64,000 nucleotides of DNA from Clostridiaceae bacterium (GTDB lineage: Bacteria > Bacillota > Clostridia > Lachnospirales > Lachnospiraceae), in assembly GCA_902363735.1 (NCBI GenBank), contig CABJBA010000002.1, positions 248,001-312,000 on the forward strand, given 5' to 3'. The notes below the pieces were generated by a model, which ran no database searches, was not told the origin of the DNA, and saw nothing but the letters and a program-made list of their open reading frames with translations. The position numbers were made by a program, and so were the translations under genes. Shown in pieces: positions 1-9,530 of the stretch (the first letter of the stretch is position 1; every line of letters starts with the position of its first letter).

Positions 1-2
1 TG

Positions 3-2225
3 TTTCGTTATTTAAGGACCGGACTGGTGGCTTCAAAGGAAGATGGGCCTAAAACAGACAGGCTGGAAAATTACGTCATTGCTATGGGAATCCGTGGATT
101 TAAACGGTGGAATAGTTTGTGGGAGGGCTGGTACCGGGGAGGGAAGGATTTAAACCTGGAGGAGTTAAACTCCTTCCGGGAGGAGATTATGACCCCCTTG
201 AGACCTCTTTTGGAAGCCTTTCGTTACAAGGAATCCACGGTAAAGTCCATGACGTCGGGATTGACCACCCTTTTGATGGAACTGGGTATAGAGGAAAAGA
301 TTCTCTCTTATGAAGCAGAGTTTCAGGAATTGGGAGAATTTGGCCTTTCCCGTGAATACAGTCAGGTATATGGACTGGTTATGGACTTATTTGACCGTTT
401 GGCCGGGCTTTTGGGAGAGGAGCATGTAAGCCCCAGGGAATATGGGGAAATCCTGGATGCAGGTTTTTCTGAAGTCAAGGTCGGCCTGATTCCCGCTTCT
501 GTCGACCGGGTAGTGGTGGGAGATATTACCAGAACCAGGTTAGACCACATCAAGGTCCTGTTTTTTGTGGGGGTAAATGATGGAATTGTTCCCGTAAAAA
601 AGGATAACAAGAGTCTGCTCACAGACAGGGAAAGAGACTTTTTAGGAAGCCAGGCCATTGAGCTTGCCCCTACTGCCAGTGAGGAGGGGTTAAGACAGCG
701 GTTTTACCTGTATCTGGCGCTGACAAAGCCGGAGCAGGAGTTAATATTATCCTATGCGGCTATGGATGGCAGCGGAAAAAGCCTGCGCCCCTCCACTTTG
801 ATCGGAGAATTGAAAAAGCTTTTCCCCCGCCTGGTGGAAAAGGTCCCGGAGGACAGGGCTGTTCCCCTTTCCATGAGGGAGGCAAAGGACTGTCTGGTAA
901 AAGGACTGCGGGAATATGGGCAAACAGGGGGAGATGAAAGATTTTTAGAGTTGTTCAGGGCCTTTCTTCGTTCAGAAGATCATAAGGATGAAGGAAGGAA
1001 ACTGGCGGAAGCTGCTTTTTATTCCTATGAAAAAAGAGGAATCGGAAAGATTGCAGCAAGAGCCCTTTATGGCCGTGTCATCAGCGGAAGCGTGACCAGA
1101 ATGGAACAGTTTGCTTCCTGTGCCTACGCCCATTTCTTGAATTACGGGCTGGAATTAATGGAAAGACAGGAGTTTCAGCTTGCAGCAATGGATATTGGAA
1201 ATTTATTCCATGATTCAATCGATCTGTGGTTTAACCGGATGAAGGAGGAAGAACGTGATTTCAAGACCCTTTCGGAAGAAGATAGGAAGGCTCTGGTCCA
1301 TGAATGCGTGACTGAGGTGACGGCAGAATACGGCAATACTATTTTAAAAAGTTCTGCCAGAAATGCCTATCTGGCGGGAAAGGTAGAACGGATCACCGAC
1401 AGGACGGTATGGGCGCTTTTGGAGCAGCTGAAAAAAGGAGACTTTACTCCTGTAGGGTTTGAGGTGTCCTTTTCTGCAGACGATCATCTAAAAGCCATGA
1501 GGATTCCCTTATCCGTGGATGAAGCTGTTCATCTTCGTGGAAGAATTGACCGTATGGACTTATACGAAGATGAGGATGCGGTCTATGTAAAGATTATCGA
1601 TTATAAATCAGGAAGCACTGCTTTTGACTTAACCTCCCTTTACTATGGCCTTCAGATGCAGCTTGTGGTCTATATGGACGCTGCCCTGGAAATGGAAGGA
1701 AGGCACCGCCCGGATAAGTCAGTGGTTCCGGCAGGAATCTTCTATTACAATATTAATGATCCGGTGGTTGAGCGGGAAGGGGACATGACGGAGGAGGATA
1801 TCAGCAGGCAGATGTTAAAGCAGCTTCGCATGAATGGCCTGGTTAACAGCGATTTAAATGCCATTTCTCATTTGGACCATGAGATTGAAACAGAATCAGA
1901 TGTTATTCCTGTTGCAATGAAAAACGGAATCATCCAGGAGGCCAGGTCCTCAGTGGCAGGAGGAAAGCGCTTTGATGCACTGCGTCAGTTTGTACGGGAG
2001 AAACTAAAGTCAGAAGGCCAGGACATCCTGGACGGCTGCATTGATATCAGTCCCTATAAGCAGGGTATCAAAAGCGCCTGTGATTACTGTCCCTACCACA
2101 GTGTCTGCGGCTTTGATTTAAAGACCAGAGGATTTGGCTTCAGAAAATTCAAAGCCCTTAAATCTGAGGAAATATGGCCCGTTATTGAGGGAGAGGAGGA
2201 AGATCATGGCGATTCGCTGGACTGA
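3..2225 (+). CDS. addB: ATP-dependent helicase/nuclease subunit B (AddB), 5' end missing
   Basis: C-terminal ~740 residues of AddB; the frame is open to the window edge, and the GTG at 27 is not the true start because coding sequence continues upstream (FRYLRTGL before it). With AddA it forms the AddAB helicase-nuclease that resects double-strand breaks to Chi sites in Gram-positives. Visible here are the lone upstream cluster cysteine in FASCAYAHF (about residue 373 of the fragment), the RecB-family nuclease motif with IDRMDL and IIDYKS (about 515-535), and the C-terminal CDYCPYHSVC (about 693-703). The four cysteines are those that hold the 4Fe-4S staple in this family. The family is usually ~1150 aa, so roughly 400 residues lie upstream. 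The gene overlaps addA by 20 nt, indicating translational coupling. Confidence 0.96.
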   Translation, partial: FRYLRTGLVASKEDGPKTDRLENYVIAMGIRGFKRWNSLWEGWYRGGKDLNLEELNSFREEIMTPLRPLLEAFRYKESTVKSMTSGLTTLLMELGIEEKILSYEAEFQELGEFGLSREYSQVYGLVMDLFDRLAGLLGEEHVSPREYGEILDAGFSEVKVGLIPASVDRVVVGDITRTRLDHIKVLFFVGVNDGIVPVKKDNKSLLTDRERDFLGSQAIELAPTASEEGLRQRFYLYLALTKPEQELILSYAAMDGSGKSLRPSTLIGELKKLFPRLVEKVPEDRAVPLSMREAKDCLVKGLREYGQTGGDERFLELFRAFLRSEDHKDEGRKLAEAAFYSYEKRGIGKIAARALYGRVISGSVTRMEQFASCAYAHFLNYGLELMERQEFQLAAMDIGNLFHDSIDLWFNRMKEEERDFKTLSEEDRKALVHECVTEVTAEYGNTILKSSARNAYLAGKVERITDRTVWALLEQLKKGDFTPVGFEVSFSADDHLKAMRIPLSVDEAVHLRGRIDRMDLYEDEDAVYVKIIDYKSGSTAFDLTSLYYGLQMQLVVYMDAALEMEGRHRPDKSVVPAGIFYYNINDPVVEREGDMTEEDISRQMLKQLRMNGLVNSDLNAISHLDHEIETESDVIPVAMKNGIIQEARSSVAGGKRFDALRQFVREKLKSEGQDILDGCIDISPYKQGIKSACDYCPYHSVCGFDLKTRGFGFRKFKALKSEEIWPVIEGEEEDHGDSLD

Positions 2226-5200
2226 GGAACAAAAGGCAGTAATTGAAAGCAGAAACAGAAACCTGCTGGTATCGGCAGCAGCGGGAAGCGGAAAGACTGC
2301 GGTTTTGGTAGAGAGAATCATACGTATGGTCACAGAGGGTGAAAATCCTCTCCGTGTGGACCAGCTTCTGGTCATGACCTTTACAAAGGCCGCTGCCGAT
2401 GAGATGAGGGAAAGAGTGTTAAAAGCAATTGATGAAAAGCTGATGGAGGATCCGGACAACTCTCATCTTCAGATGCAATCAGCCATGATTCCCTATGCTC
2501 AGATCACCACCATTGACAGTTTCTGTCTGGGCCTGATCCGGGAGCACTACAATAAGCTGGATATTGATCCGGCCTTCCGTGTGGGAGATGAAGGAGAAAT
2601 GCTTCTTCTCCGGGGAGATGTCATGGAAGAAATGCTGGAGGAGTTTTACGGAAAGCAGGACCCCTTATTTGAGCAGTTTGTGGAAACCTATGCAACGGGA
2701 AAAACAGACCGGGGAATCGGGGATTACATCATGCAGGTCTATACCTTTTCCCAAAGTAATCCCTGGCCTGAAGAGTGGCTGGAAGGCTGCAGACAGGAGC
2801 TGAAAGCCAGCGACCTGGATCAGCTTATGGATACGGTCTGGATGAAATTTCTTATGGGGGATACAGCCATACAATTGGGAGAATTAAAAGACCAGATAAA
2901 AAGCGCCATGACGGTCTGCCAGGAGGAGAATGGCCCCCAGGCCTATCTTCCTATGGTAACAGGCGATTATCATATGCTGGATGCCCTTTCCAGGGCAGAG
3001 GATTATGAAGTTTTAAATGAAGGATTGAAAAAAGTCGTCTTTGACCGTCTGGCGTCCATCCGCAGCAAGGACATTGACCCGGATAAAAAAGCTTATGTGA
3101 CAGGGATCAGAGACCGGGTAAAAAAGGCGGTTGGAAAGCTTCAGGACTTATACTGCTTTGAATCTCCTCAGGAGGTTCTTTCCGACATCAGGGGGACGAA
3201 AGAGGCGGTGAATATGCTTCTCGACCTGGCCCAGGAGTATGCCAACCGGTATCAGGAGAAGAAAAAGGAACGGAATGTAGTGGATTTTAATGATTTGGAG
3301 CATTATGCCCTGAAGATCCTTCTGACCAGAGAGGCTGGAAAAACCATTCCATCAGAGGCGGCTGACGAATTGAGCCGTCAGTTTGAGGAAATACTGGTTG
3401 ATGAATATCAGGATAGCAACGATGTGCAGGAGGCTCTGATTACCAGTATATCCAGAGAACGGTTTGGAAATCCAAATGTGTTCATGGTGGGCGACGTAAA
3501 ACAGAGTATTTATCAGTTCCGCCTTGCAAGGCCCCAGCTTTTTCTGGATAAGTATGAAGCTTATTCCCACGGGGAAGGAAAGTATCAGAAGATCGAACTG
3601 CACCAAAATTTTCGAAGCAGGGCTGAGGTTTTAGAAAGCATCAATCAGGTTTTTTACCAGATCATGACCAGGAATCTGGGAAACATCCGTTACACAAAGG
3701 AAACGGCCCTTCATCCGGGAGCAAATTTCCCGGACTGCGGAGAGAGAAGGAAAGAAAAAACAGAGCTTCTCATGATTCACGGAGAAGGAAACCTGCTAAA
3801 GCAGTTAGAAGGGGAGGATGCCGATTACACCAGCAGGGAACTGGAGGCAAAGGCCATTGCAGCCAGAATCCGGGAACTTACGGACCCTGCAAGGGGCCTG
3901 ATGGTATGGGATGGAAAGCTGGGAGGAACAGGAGGCTACAGGAGAACTGGCTATGGAGATATTGTCATTCTGTTAAGAAGTACAAGCGGCTGGGCCGAAG
4001 ACTTTGTGAATATTCTGATGAATGAGGGGATTCCAGCTTATGCAGAGAGGAAGACGGGATATTTTACCGCAACAGAGGTTGAGACTGTTTTATCAATGTT
4101 AAGCGTCATCGACAATCCCATGCAGGATATTCCTCTGGCTTCTGTATTGAGATCTCCGGTAGCAGGCGTGACGGATGAAGAAATGGCTCATCTTATGGCA
4201 CTTTGGAAAAAGAATGCCAAAAAAGGTCAGGACCGGGGCTTATATGGAGCCTGGCAGAATTACCTGGAGAAATATAAGAACATGGAAGATGCCGGGTATC
4301 CAGGACTTTTCAAAAAGCTGGAGGGTTTTTCCCTGATGCTGGCAGTCTGCAGAAAGAAGTCGGCCTATCTTTCCATTCATGAACTGCTTTATGATCTGTA
4401 TGAAATGACAGGATATTATGACTATGTTTCTGCTATGCCGGCAGGGGAGGCCAGAAGGGCTAATCTGCGGATGCTGGTGGAAAAGGCCTCTGCTTATGAA
4501 AAAACCAGCTATACAGGCTTGTTTCATTTTATCCGCTACATTGAAAATCTGAAAAAATATGAAACTGATTTCGGTGAAGCTTCCCTGGCAGGAGAAGGAG
4601 ATACCGTCAGGGTAATGACTATTCATAAGAGCAAGGGTCTGGAATTTCCGGTGGTATTTCTGGCCGGAATGGGGAAAAAGTTCAACAAGCAGGATGCCTA
4701 CGGAAAAATACTCATTGCCCCTGATCTTGGAATAGGAACCGATTACCTGGACTTGGAGCGCAGAGTAAAGGCTCCCACCTTAAAAAAGCATGTTTTAAAG
4801 CGGAGCATGGAATTAAACGCCATGGGAGAAGAACTGCGGGTTCTCTATGTAGCCATGACCAGGGCAAAAGAAAAGCTGATCATGACAGGCATTGACCGCT
4901 ACCTGGATAAAAAGCTGGAGCGGTTTGACGGGATTTTACGCACAGAAGGACAAATTCCCTTTACCATACTTTCTTCTGCTGACTCCTATCTGGACTGGAT
5001 GCTTATGAGTCTTTCGGGAATGTATTCCCAGGACGGTATTTTATCGGAAGAAGGGTTTGATACTGGAACCCTGATAGTAAGACAGCTGCCGCTTATCAAT
5101 CTGGTGGGGCATGAGATGGAGCGGCAGGCAGAGAAACGGCTGACAAAGGAAAGCCTGCTTTCCTTGGACCCGGATGTGGTTTATGATTCAGCCTTTGAGA

Positions 5201-5892
5201 CAGAATTAAAGTCAGCCTTTGGGTATGAGTATCCTTATGAGTCTGACATCGGCTTATATACCAAGATATCGGTGTCTGAACTGAAAAAGAGAGGACAGTT
5301 TACTGATGAGGAGGAAAGTGCCTTTCTTCCAACCATCCCCGCTTTTTTAATGGAAGAAGGACAGGAGAAAAAAAACAGGGGTGCGTTCCGGGGAACTGCA
5401 TATCACCGTGCTCTGGAGCTTTTAGATTTCGGAAGAGTCCGCACCGGGGAGGAAGTAAGGGCGGCTTTAGAAGGCTTTTTCAAGGCAGGAAAGATGGATG
5501 AAGAAAGTCTTTCCCTTTTGTCAGAGAAAACGCTTACTGGGTTTTTAAATTCTCCTCTGGGGCAGCGTATGGGGGCAGCCCAGGCAGAAAGACGGCTTAA
5601 AAAGGAGCAGCAGTTTGTAGTGGGCATTCCTGCAAGGGAAATGGAAGTAGGAGATTCGGACGAGCTGATTCTGGTCCAGGGAATTATGGATGCCTGGCTG
5701 GAGGAAGAGGGAGAGCTGGTCCTTGTGGACTATAAGACCGACCGCATCAGAGATGGAGACGAGCAGATTTTAAAAGACCGTTATCAGGTGCAGATGGAAT
5801 ATTATCAGCGGGCTTTGGAACAGATGACAGGGAAAAAAGTGAAGGAAAAAATTATTTATTCCCTGGAGCTGGGAAGGGAAATAATGCTTTAG
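2206..5892 (+). CDS. addA: ATP-dependent helicase/nuclease subunit A (AddA)
   Basis: 1228-residue UvrD/Rep-type superfamily 1 helicase with a C-terminal nuclease, the usual AddA length. The ATG at 2206 is preceded by GAGAGGAGG and opens the typical MAIRWTEEQ N-terminus; the longer upstream frame overlaps addB more and lacks that fit. Walker A is AAAGSGKT (about 24-31), Walker B VDEYQDSN (about 398), the helicase motif IHKSKGLEFP about 806, and LRVLYVAMTRAKE about 875. The nuclease domain shows GTAYHRALELLDF and LVDYKTD (about 1174-1179), followed by YQVQMEYYQRAL. AddA supplies the 3'-5' translocase and cuts the 3' strand; AddB recognises Chi and cuts the other strand. No strong terminator follows; the next gene, selD, has its own promoter. 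Confidence 0.97.
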   Translation: MAIRWTEEQKAVIESRNRNLLVSAAAGSGKTAVLVERIIRMVTEGENPLRVDQLLVMTFTKAAADEMRERVLKAIDEKLMEDPDNSHLQMQSAMIPYAQITTIDSFCLGLIREHYNKLDIDPAFRVGDEGEMLLLRGDVMEEMLEEFYGKQDPLFEQFVETYATGKTDRGIGDYIMQVYTFSQSNPWPEEWLEGCRQELKASDLDQLMDTVWMKFLMGDTAIQLGELKDQIKSAMTVCQEENGPQAYLPMVTGDYHMLDALSRAEDYEVLNEGLKKVVFDRLASIRSKDIDPDKKAYVTGIRDRVKKAVGKLQDLYCFESPQEVLSDIRGTKEAVNMLLDLAQEYANRYQEKKKERNVVDFNDLEHYALKILLTREAGKTIPSEAADELSRQFEEILVDEYQDSNDVQEALITSISRERFGNPNVFMVGDVKQSIYQFRLARPQLFLDKYEAYSHGEGKYQKIELHQNFRSRAEVLESINQVFYQIMTRNLGNIRYTKETALHPGANFPDCGERRKEKTELLMIHGEGNLLKQLEGEDADYTSRELEAKAIAARIRELTDPARGLMVWDGKLGGTGGYRRTGYGDIVILLRSTSGWAEDFVNILMNEGIPAYAERKTGYFTATEVETVLSMLSVIDNPMQDIPLASVLRSPVAGVTDEEMAHLMALWKKNAKKGQDRGLYGAWQNYLEKYKNMEDAGYPGLFKKLEGFSLMLAVCRKKSAYLSIHELLYDLYEMTGYYDYVSAMPAGEARRANLRMLVEKASAYEKTSYTGLFHFIRYIENLKKYETDFGEASLAGEGDTVRVMTIHKSKGLEFPVVFLAGMGKKFNKQDAYGKILIAPDLGIGTDYLDLERRVKAPTLKKHVLKRSMELNAMGEELRVLYVAMTRAKEKLIMTGIDRYLDKKLERFDGILRTEGQIPFTILSSADSYLDWMLMSLSGMYSQDGILSEEGFDTGTLIVRQLPLINLVGHEMERQAEKRLTKESLLSLDPDVVYDSAFETELKSAFGYEYPYESDIGLYTKISVSELKKRGQFTDEEESAFLPTIPAFLMEEGQEKKNRGAFRGTAYHRALELLDFGRVRTGEEVRAALEGFFKAGKMDEESLSLLSEKTLTGFLNSPLGQRMGAAQAERRLKKEQQFVVGIPAREMEVGDSDELILVQGIMDAWLEEEGELVLVDYKTDRIRDGDEQILKDRYQVQMEYYQRALEQMTGKKVKEKIIYSLELGREIML

Positions 5893-5928
5893 AAAAAAGT
5901 GTCTAAATCCATACCACAAAAACCAGCC

Positions 5929-5956
5929 TTGTTAAAAGGCAGGAATATGTTAAAAT
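5929..5956 (+). promoter_or_regulatory. Probable selD promoter
   Basis: TTGTTA at 5929-5934 and TAAAAT at 5951-5956, with a 16-nt spacer. It lies 40-70 nt upstream of the selD start in the 105-nt gap after addA. A GCCTT/AAGGC dyad (5926-5940) overlaps the -35 element. A second dyad follows the -10 element directly (separate entry). Confidence 0.5.
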
Positions 5957-5960
5957 AATG

Positions 5961-5978
5961 ATAGAAATTATCTATAAA
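5961..5978 (+). promoter_or_regulatory. Dyad ATAGA-N5-TCTAT at the selD transcription start
   Basis: ATAGAAATTATCTATAAA starts 4 nt after the -10 element, where a repressor would block transcription. It is nearly the same as the dyad upstream of the guanine deaminase gene (9463-9485), and half-sites AGAATAT recur near ygfK and the molybdopterin operon. The sequence shows the similarity; the operator function is inferred. Confidence 0.35.
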
Positions 5979-5997
5979 TAGAAAAAGAGGGACAGAT

Positions 5998-7044
5998 ATG
6001 ATACCAGATAGCGAAGTAAGACTGACTCAAATGACAAAAACAGCAGGCTGTGCAGCCAAGATCGGTCCTGGAACTCTTGCCGGTGTTTTGGAAAAGCTGC
6101 CCAAGTTTCAGGATCCTGCTCTCATGGTGGGAATTGAAACCTCAGACGACGGAGCTATTTACCGTGTAAATGATGAGGTGGCTCTGATTCAGACTCTGGA
6201 TTTTTTCACCCCTGTAGTAGATGATCCTTATGTGTTCGGCCAGGTGGCTGCGGCAAATGCCTTAAGTGACATTTATGCTATGGGAGGAGAGCCTAAGGTT
6301 GCGTTAAATATTGTGGCATGGCCCAATTGTGTGAATCCGGAAATACTGGGGAGGATTTTGCAGGGAGGTGCTTCCAAGGTCTTAGAGGCGGGGGCCGTGC
6401 TGGCAGGAGGCCATTCCATTCAGGATGACGAGCCAAAGTACGGGCTCAGTGTTACCGGATTTGTTCATCCGGACAGGGTTTTTAAAAACAGCGGAGCCAG
6501 ACCTGGAGACGTGCTGATTCTGACCAAGCCTCTCGGAACAGGAATTATCAATACGGCGGTTAAGGCGGATATGGCTTCGGAAAAGGCAAAGGAAGAGGTC
6601 ATCCGGGTCATGACATCTTTAAATAAGAAGGCAAAACAGATCATTGAGCGTTATGATGTTCATGGCTGTACTGATGTGACTGGTTTTGGGCTGGCAGGCC
6701 ATGGAGCAGAGATGGCAGAGGGCAGTGGAGTCACTCTGGAAATATCTGCAAAGGATTTACCGGTTCAAAAGGAAGCTTTTGATCTCGCTCAAATGGGGCT
6801 TATTCCGGAAGGTGCCTATAAAAACAGATATTATACGGAGAATAAGGTGGACTTTGGAGAAACAGAGGAGTACCTTCGGGATATATTCTGCGATCCCCAG
6901 ACATCAGGCGGGCTTTTAGTCAGCGTATCTCCGGAGGATGCAAAGCGTATTGCAGAAGATTTTAAGGCAGAGTCAATGGAAACAGAGTGGGCTGTCATAG
7001 GACGGGTTGTGGTACGGGAAGAAAAACTTGTAAAGCTGAGGTAA
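5998..7044 (+). CDS. selD: Selenide, water dikinase (SelD)
   Basis: 348 residues. Makes selenophosphate from selenide and ATP, the selenium donor for selenocysteine, selenouridine and the labile selenium of molybdenum hydroxylases. The catalytic position is cysteine, Cys18 in the N-terminal motif TAGCAAKIG, not selenocysteine. Other AIRS-family signs are the metal/ATP-binding LDFFTP segment, ANALSDIYAMGG, GGHSIQDDEPKYG, and the C-terminal DPQTSGGLL. The ribosome site is AGAGGGA before ATG 5998. The desulfurase-like gene starts 6 nt after the stop. With YqeB, YqeC and DUF3343 in the same window, the likely role is selenium for the Xdh-type hydroxylase; selA, selB and selC are not in view, so a second role in selenoprotein synthesis is untested. 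Confidence 0.96.
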   Translation: MIPDSEVRLTQMTKTAGCAAKIGPGTLAGVLEKLPKFQDPALMVGIETSDDGAIYRVNDEVALIQTLDFFTPVVDDPYVFGQVAAANALSDIYAMGGEPKVALNIVAWPNCVNPEILGRILQGGASKVLEAGAVLAGGHSIQDDEPKYGLSVTGFVHPDRVFKNSGARPGDVLILTKPLGTGIINTAVKADMASEKAKEEVIRVMTSLNKKAKQIIERYDVHGCTDVTGFGLAGHGAEMAEGSGVTLEISAKDLPVQKEAFDLAQMGLIPEGAYKNRYYTENKVDFGETEEYLRDIFCDPQTSGGLLVSVSPEDAKRIAEDFKAESMETEWAVIGRVVVREEKLVKLR

Positions 7045-7049
7045 TCATC

Positions 7050-8192
7050 ATGATTTATCTGGACAATGCAGCCACCTCCTACCGCAAGCCAGAGGAGGTG
7101 GGCAAAGCTGTGGCCGATGCCATAGTTCATATGGGAAACTCCGGAAGGGGAGCTCATGGAGCAGCCCTGGATGCGTCCCGCATGATCTTTCATACCCGTA
7201 AAATGCTGGCAGAGCTCTTTAAGGCCGGAGATCCGTCCAGGATAGCTTTTACAGCCAATTCTACGGAAAGCTTAAACATAGCCATTCAGGGCCTGTTTAA
7301 TCCGGGAGATCATGTGATCACTACTGTTATGGAGCATAATTCAGTGCTGCGCCCTTTATATCTTATGGAAACAAGAGGGGTGGAGCTGACAATCCTCCCT
7401 GCTGATATGAACGGAACCTTTGGGTATGAAGCTGTGTCAAAGGCTGTCAGGAAGAACACCAGAGGCCTGATCTGTACCCATGCTTCCAATTTAACCGGAA
7501 ATATGAACGACCTGGAGGTTTTGGGGAGAATCTGCCGTCAGAATGGAATTATATTTGTAGTCGATGCTTCACAAACCGCAGGAGTATTTGATATTGATAT
7601 GGAAAACATGGGAATTGATGTATTATGCTTTACAGGACATAAAAGCCTTTTAGGCCCTCAGGGGACAGGAGGAATCTGTGTCAGGAAAGGACTTTCCATC
7701 CGCCCTCTTTTAGTGGGAGGAACAGGAGTCCACAGCTATTCCGCCGCTCAGCCCCAGGAAATGCCGGAGGCGTTAGAGGCCGGGACCTTAAACAGTCATG
7801 GAATTGCGGGGCTTCATGCTGCTTTGGAGTATTTGAAAAAAACCGGAATTAAACATATACGCAGCCGGGAACTGATTCTGATGAAGCAGTTTTATGAAGG
7901 AGTAAAGGCAATTCCAGGAGTCCGGGTGTACGGAGATTTTTCAGAAGAAAAACTGTTTTTCCGTGCGCCGGTAGTGGCTCTTAACATCAGGGATTACGAT
8001 TCAGGAGAAGTGGCAGATGAGTTGGCTGCCAAATATGGGATATACACCAGAGCAGGAGCCCACTGCGCTCCTCTCATGCATCAGGCTCTGGGAACCGCAG
8101 GGCAGGGGGCAGTCCGCTTTTCTATGTCTCATTATAACACGGAAGAAGAAATCGATCAGGCCATATGTGCAGTAAGGGAGTTAAGTCTATGA
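7050..8192 (+). CDS. Cysteine desulfurase-like class V aminotransferase (selenium-cluster type)
   Basis: 380-residue PLP enzyme of the class V aminotransferase family that sits beside selD in many clostridia. The start is the ATG at 7050 (MIYLDNAATSYRKP), since the longer frame overlaps selD. The PLP lysine is Lys198 in FTGHKSLLG. The likely catalytic cysteine is Cys339 in GAHCAPLMH, the short-loop HCAP version seen in the cysteine desulfurase/selenocysteine lyase branch rather than in NifS/IscS. It probably delivers sulfur or selenium from cysteine or selenocysteine to SelD or to the molybdenum hydroxylase. It ends in an ATGA overlap with the LysR gene. Substrate (Cys or Sec) cannot be decided from sequence. 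Confidence 0.85.
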   Translation: MIYLDNAATSYRKPEEVGKAVADAIVHMGNSGRGAHGAALDASRMIFHTRKMLAELFKAGDPSRIAFTANSTESLNIAIQGLFNPGDHVITTVMEHNSVLRPLYLMETRGVELTILPADMNGTFGYEAVSKAVRKNTRGLICTHASNLTGNMNDLEVLGRICRQNGIIFVVDASQTAGVFDIDMENMGIDVLCFTGHKSLLGPQGTGGICVRKGLSIRPLLVGGTGVHSYSAAQPQEMPEALEAGTLNSHGIAGLHAALEYLKKTGIKHIRSRELILMKQFYEGVKAIPGVRVYGDFSEEKLFFRAPVVALNIRDYDSGEVADELAAKYGIYTRAGAHCAPLMHQALGTAGQGAVRFSMSHYNTEEEIDQAICAVRELSL

Positions 8193-9094
8193 ATTTGAAA
8201 CAACTGGAAGCGTTCATATGTGTGGCAGAGACAAAAAGTTTTTCTGCAGCCGCCAGGAAGCTTTATCTGACCCAGCCTACGATCAGCGCCCATATCAGCG
8301 CCCTGGAAAAGGAACTGGGGGCAAGATTGTTTGCCCGTACCACAAAGGAAGTGGAGCTGTCCATGGAGGGAGAGCGGCTTTACGGCAATGCCAAAAAAAT
8401 GCTTCAACTGGAAAAAAACATTCTCCGGGATTTTACCCAGAAGGAGGCAGGAGGAATACAAAAGATCGTGGTAGGCGCCTCCACCGTACCGGGACAGTAT
8501 ATTCTGCCCCAGATTCTTTCACTTTTTGCCAGAACCTATCCGGGAAACCAGCTGGAGCTTAAGGAAGCGGACAGCATGGAAGTGGTCAGGATGGTTCAGG
8601 AAGGCGAAGTGGAAATCGGCTTTACAGGAACAACCGGAACGGACCCCACCTGCGTATATGAGCCTTTTTATTCGGATCGGCTGGTGGTGGTCACCCCTAA
8701 TATTGAACGGTACATAAAGTACGAACAGACGGGGTTTCCTTTAGAACAGTTTTATCAGGAACGGTGGATTGTCCGGGAGGAAGGATCCGGTACCAGAAAG
8801 GAAGTGGAACGCCGCTTAATGGAAATGGGGTTGGATTCCAACCGTCTGGAAACAGTGGCAACCATCAGCAACCAGGAGGCCATTAAAAAGTCAGTGGAAG
8901 CGGATATGGGGATATCCATTCTCTCCGGCGCAGCAGCAGAGGATTTTGTCAGACAGGGGCTTTTGCTGAGTTTTTCTCTGGGTTCAGAAGAAACCTACCG
9001 GAACTTATACATGGTGTGGAGCAAAAATCACAAGCCAGGACAGGCTGCCAGACTCTTTATCAGGTTTGTCCGGGAGCTGTATACCGGTTCTTAA
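8189..9094 (+). CDS. LysR-family transcriptional regulator
   Basis: 301 residues with the LysR winged helix-turn-helix at 1-60 (MNLKQLEAFICVAETKSFSA, then RKLYLTQPTISAHISALE) and a periplasmic-binding-like effector domain from about 90 to the end. The start ATG 8189 overlaps the stop of the desulfurase-like gene (ATGA), so it belongs to the selD operon. It may sense sulfur/selenium status and could act at the dyads at 5961 or 9463, but its target is not shown by the sequence. Effector-domain sequence resembles CysB/CysL-type LysRs only in a general way. Confidence 0.88.
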   Translation: MNLKQLEAFICVAETKSFSAAARKLYLTQPTISAHISALEKELGARLFARTTKEVELSMEGERLYGNAKKMLQLEKNILRDFTQKEAGGIQKIVVGASTVPGQYILPQILSLFARTYPGNQLELKEADSMEVVRMVQEGEVEIGFTGTTGTDPTCVYEPFYSDRLVVVTPNIERYIKYEQTGFPLEQFYQERWIVREEGSGTRKEVERRLMEMGLDSNRLETVATISNQEAIKKSVEADMGISILSGAAAEDFVRQGLLLSFSLGSEETYRNLYMVWSKNHKPGQAARLFIRFVRELYTGS

Positions 9095-9126
9095 AAATCA
9101 ACCAAGATTTTCAGTAAGAAGAATCT

Positions 9127-9159
9127 GCCCTGTGGGCAAAGAGAGAGGCCCCCGTGGGG
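9127..9159 (+). other. Two small GC hairpins before the DUF3343 gene
   Basis: GCCC-TGT-GGGC (9127-9137) and GGCCCC-CGT-GGGG(TT) (9147-9161) lie between lysR and the DUF3343 start. They are too short and lack T-runs to be terminators; they may shield mRNA or tune translation of the small gene. Confidence 0.35.
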
Positions 9160-9172
9160 TTGAGGAAATGCC

Positions 9173-9454
9173 ATGAGAAAAAGAGAAAAAAAAATAGTTA
9201 TCTCCTTTCATACAACAGCAGAAGCCATTGCCATGGAGGCAGAGTGCCTGATAGCAAAAATTCCAGGTCGCCTGATTCCGGTTCCAAGACAGATTTCTGC
9301 GGGCTGCGGACTTGCCTGGTCAATGCCTGCGGACTGGGAAGGGGATAAGGTGAATTTGCCGTGGGGGCAAAACGAGAATTCTCTGGATTGGATGGGGCGG
9401 TGGATGAAAGACAACGGACTTCAGTGGGACAGCCTTGGAGTATATGAGATTTAA
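9173..9454 (+). CDS. DUF3343 protein (putative Se/S carrier-like)
   Basis: 93 residues. Recognised by the DUF3343 pattern: N-terminal KKIVISFHTTAEAIAMEAE, then GRLIPVPRQISAGCGLAW with a conserved cysteine (Cys45). The family is repeatedly found with selD and molybdenum-hydroxylase accessory genes and has been proposed as a small Se/S-carrier; biochemical function is not established. GAGG at 9162-9165 positions the ATG at 9173. An overlapping frame starting at 9154 is a shadow. Confidence 0.85.
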   Translation: MRKREKKIVISFHTTAEAIAMEAECLIAKIPGRLIPVPRQISAGCGLAWSMPADWEGDKVNLPWGQNENSLDWMGRWMKDNGLQWDSLGVYEI

Positions 9455-9462
9455 GAAAAAGG

Positions 9463-9485
9463 GTTTATAGAAATATTCTATAAAC
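9463..9485 (+). promoter_or_regulatory. Perfect 10-3-10 palindrome upstream of the guanine deaminase operon
   Basis: GTTTATAGAA-ATA-TTCTATAAAC. It begins 9 nt after the DUF3343 stop and is not followed by a T-run, so it is a poor terminator and a better operator candidate. The core ATAGAAATNNTCTATAAA matches the dyad at the selD transcription start. Confidence 0.45.
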
Positions 9486-9530
9486 GTTAAGGGAAGGGCC
9501 CTATTCATTTTATGAAAAAATATGATAAAA

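Noticed and set aside
27..2225. GTG at 27 as the addB start
   Set aside because: The frame is open to the window edge and residues before it (FRYLRTGL) match AddB; the start is upstream of the window.
9154..9348. 64-codon frame overlapping DUF3343
   Set aside because: Wrong frame over a recognised DUF3343 gene with its own ribosome site.
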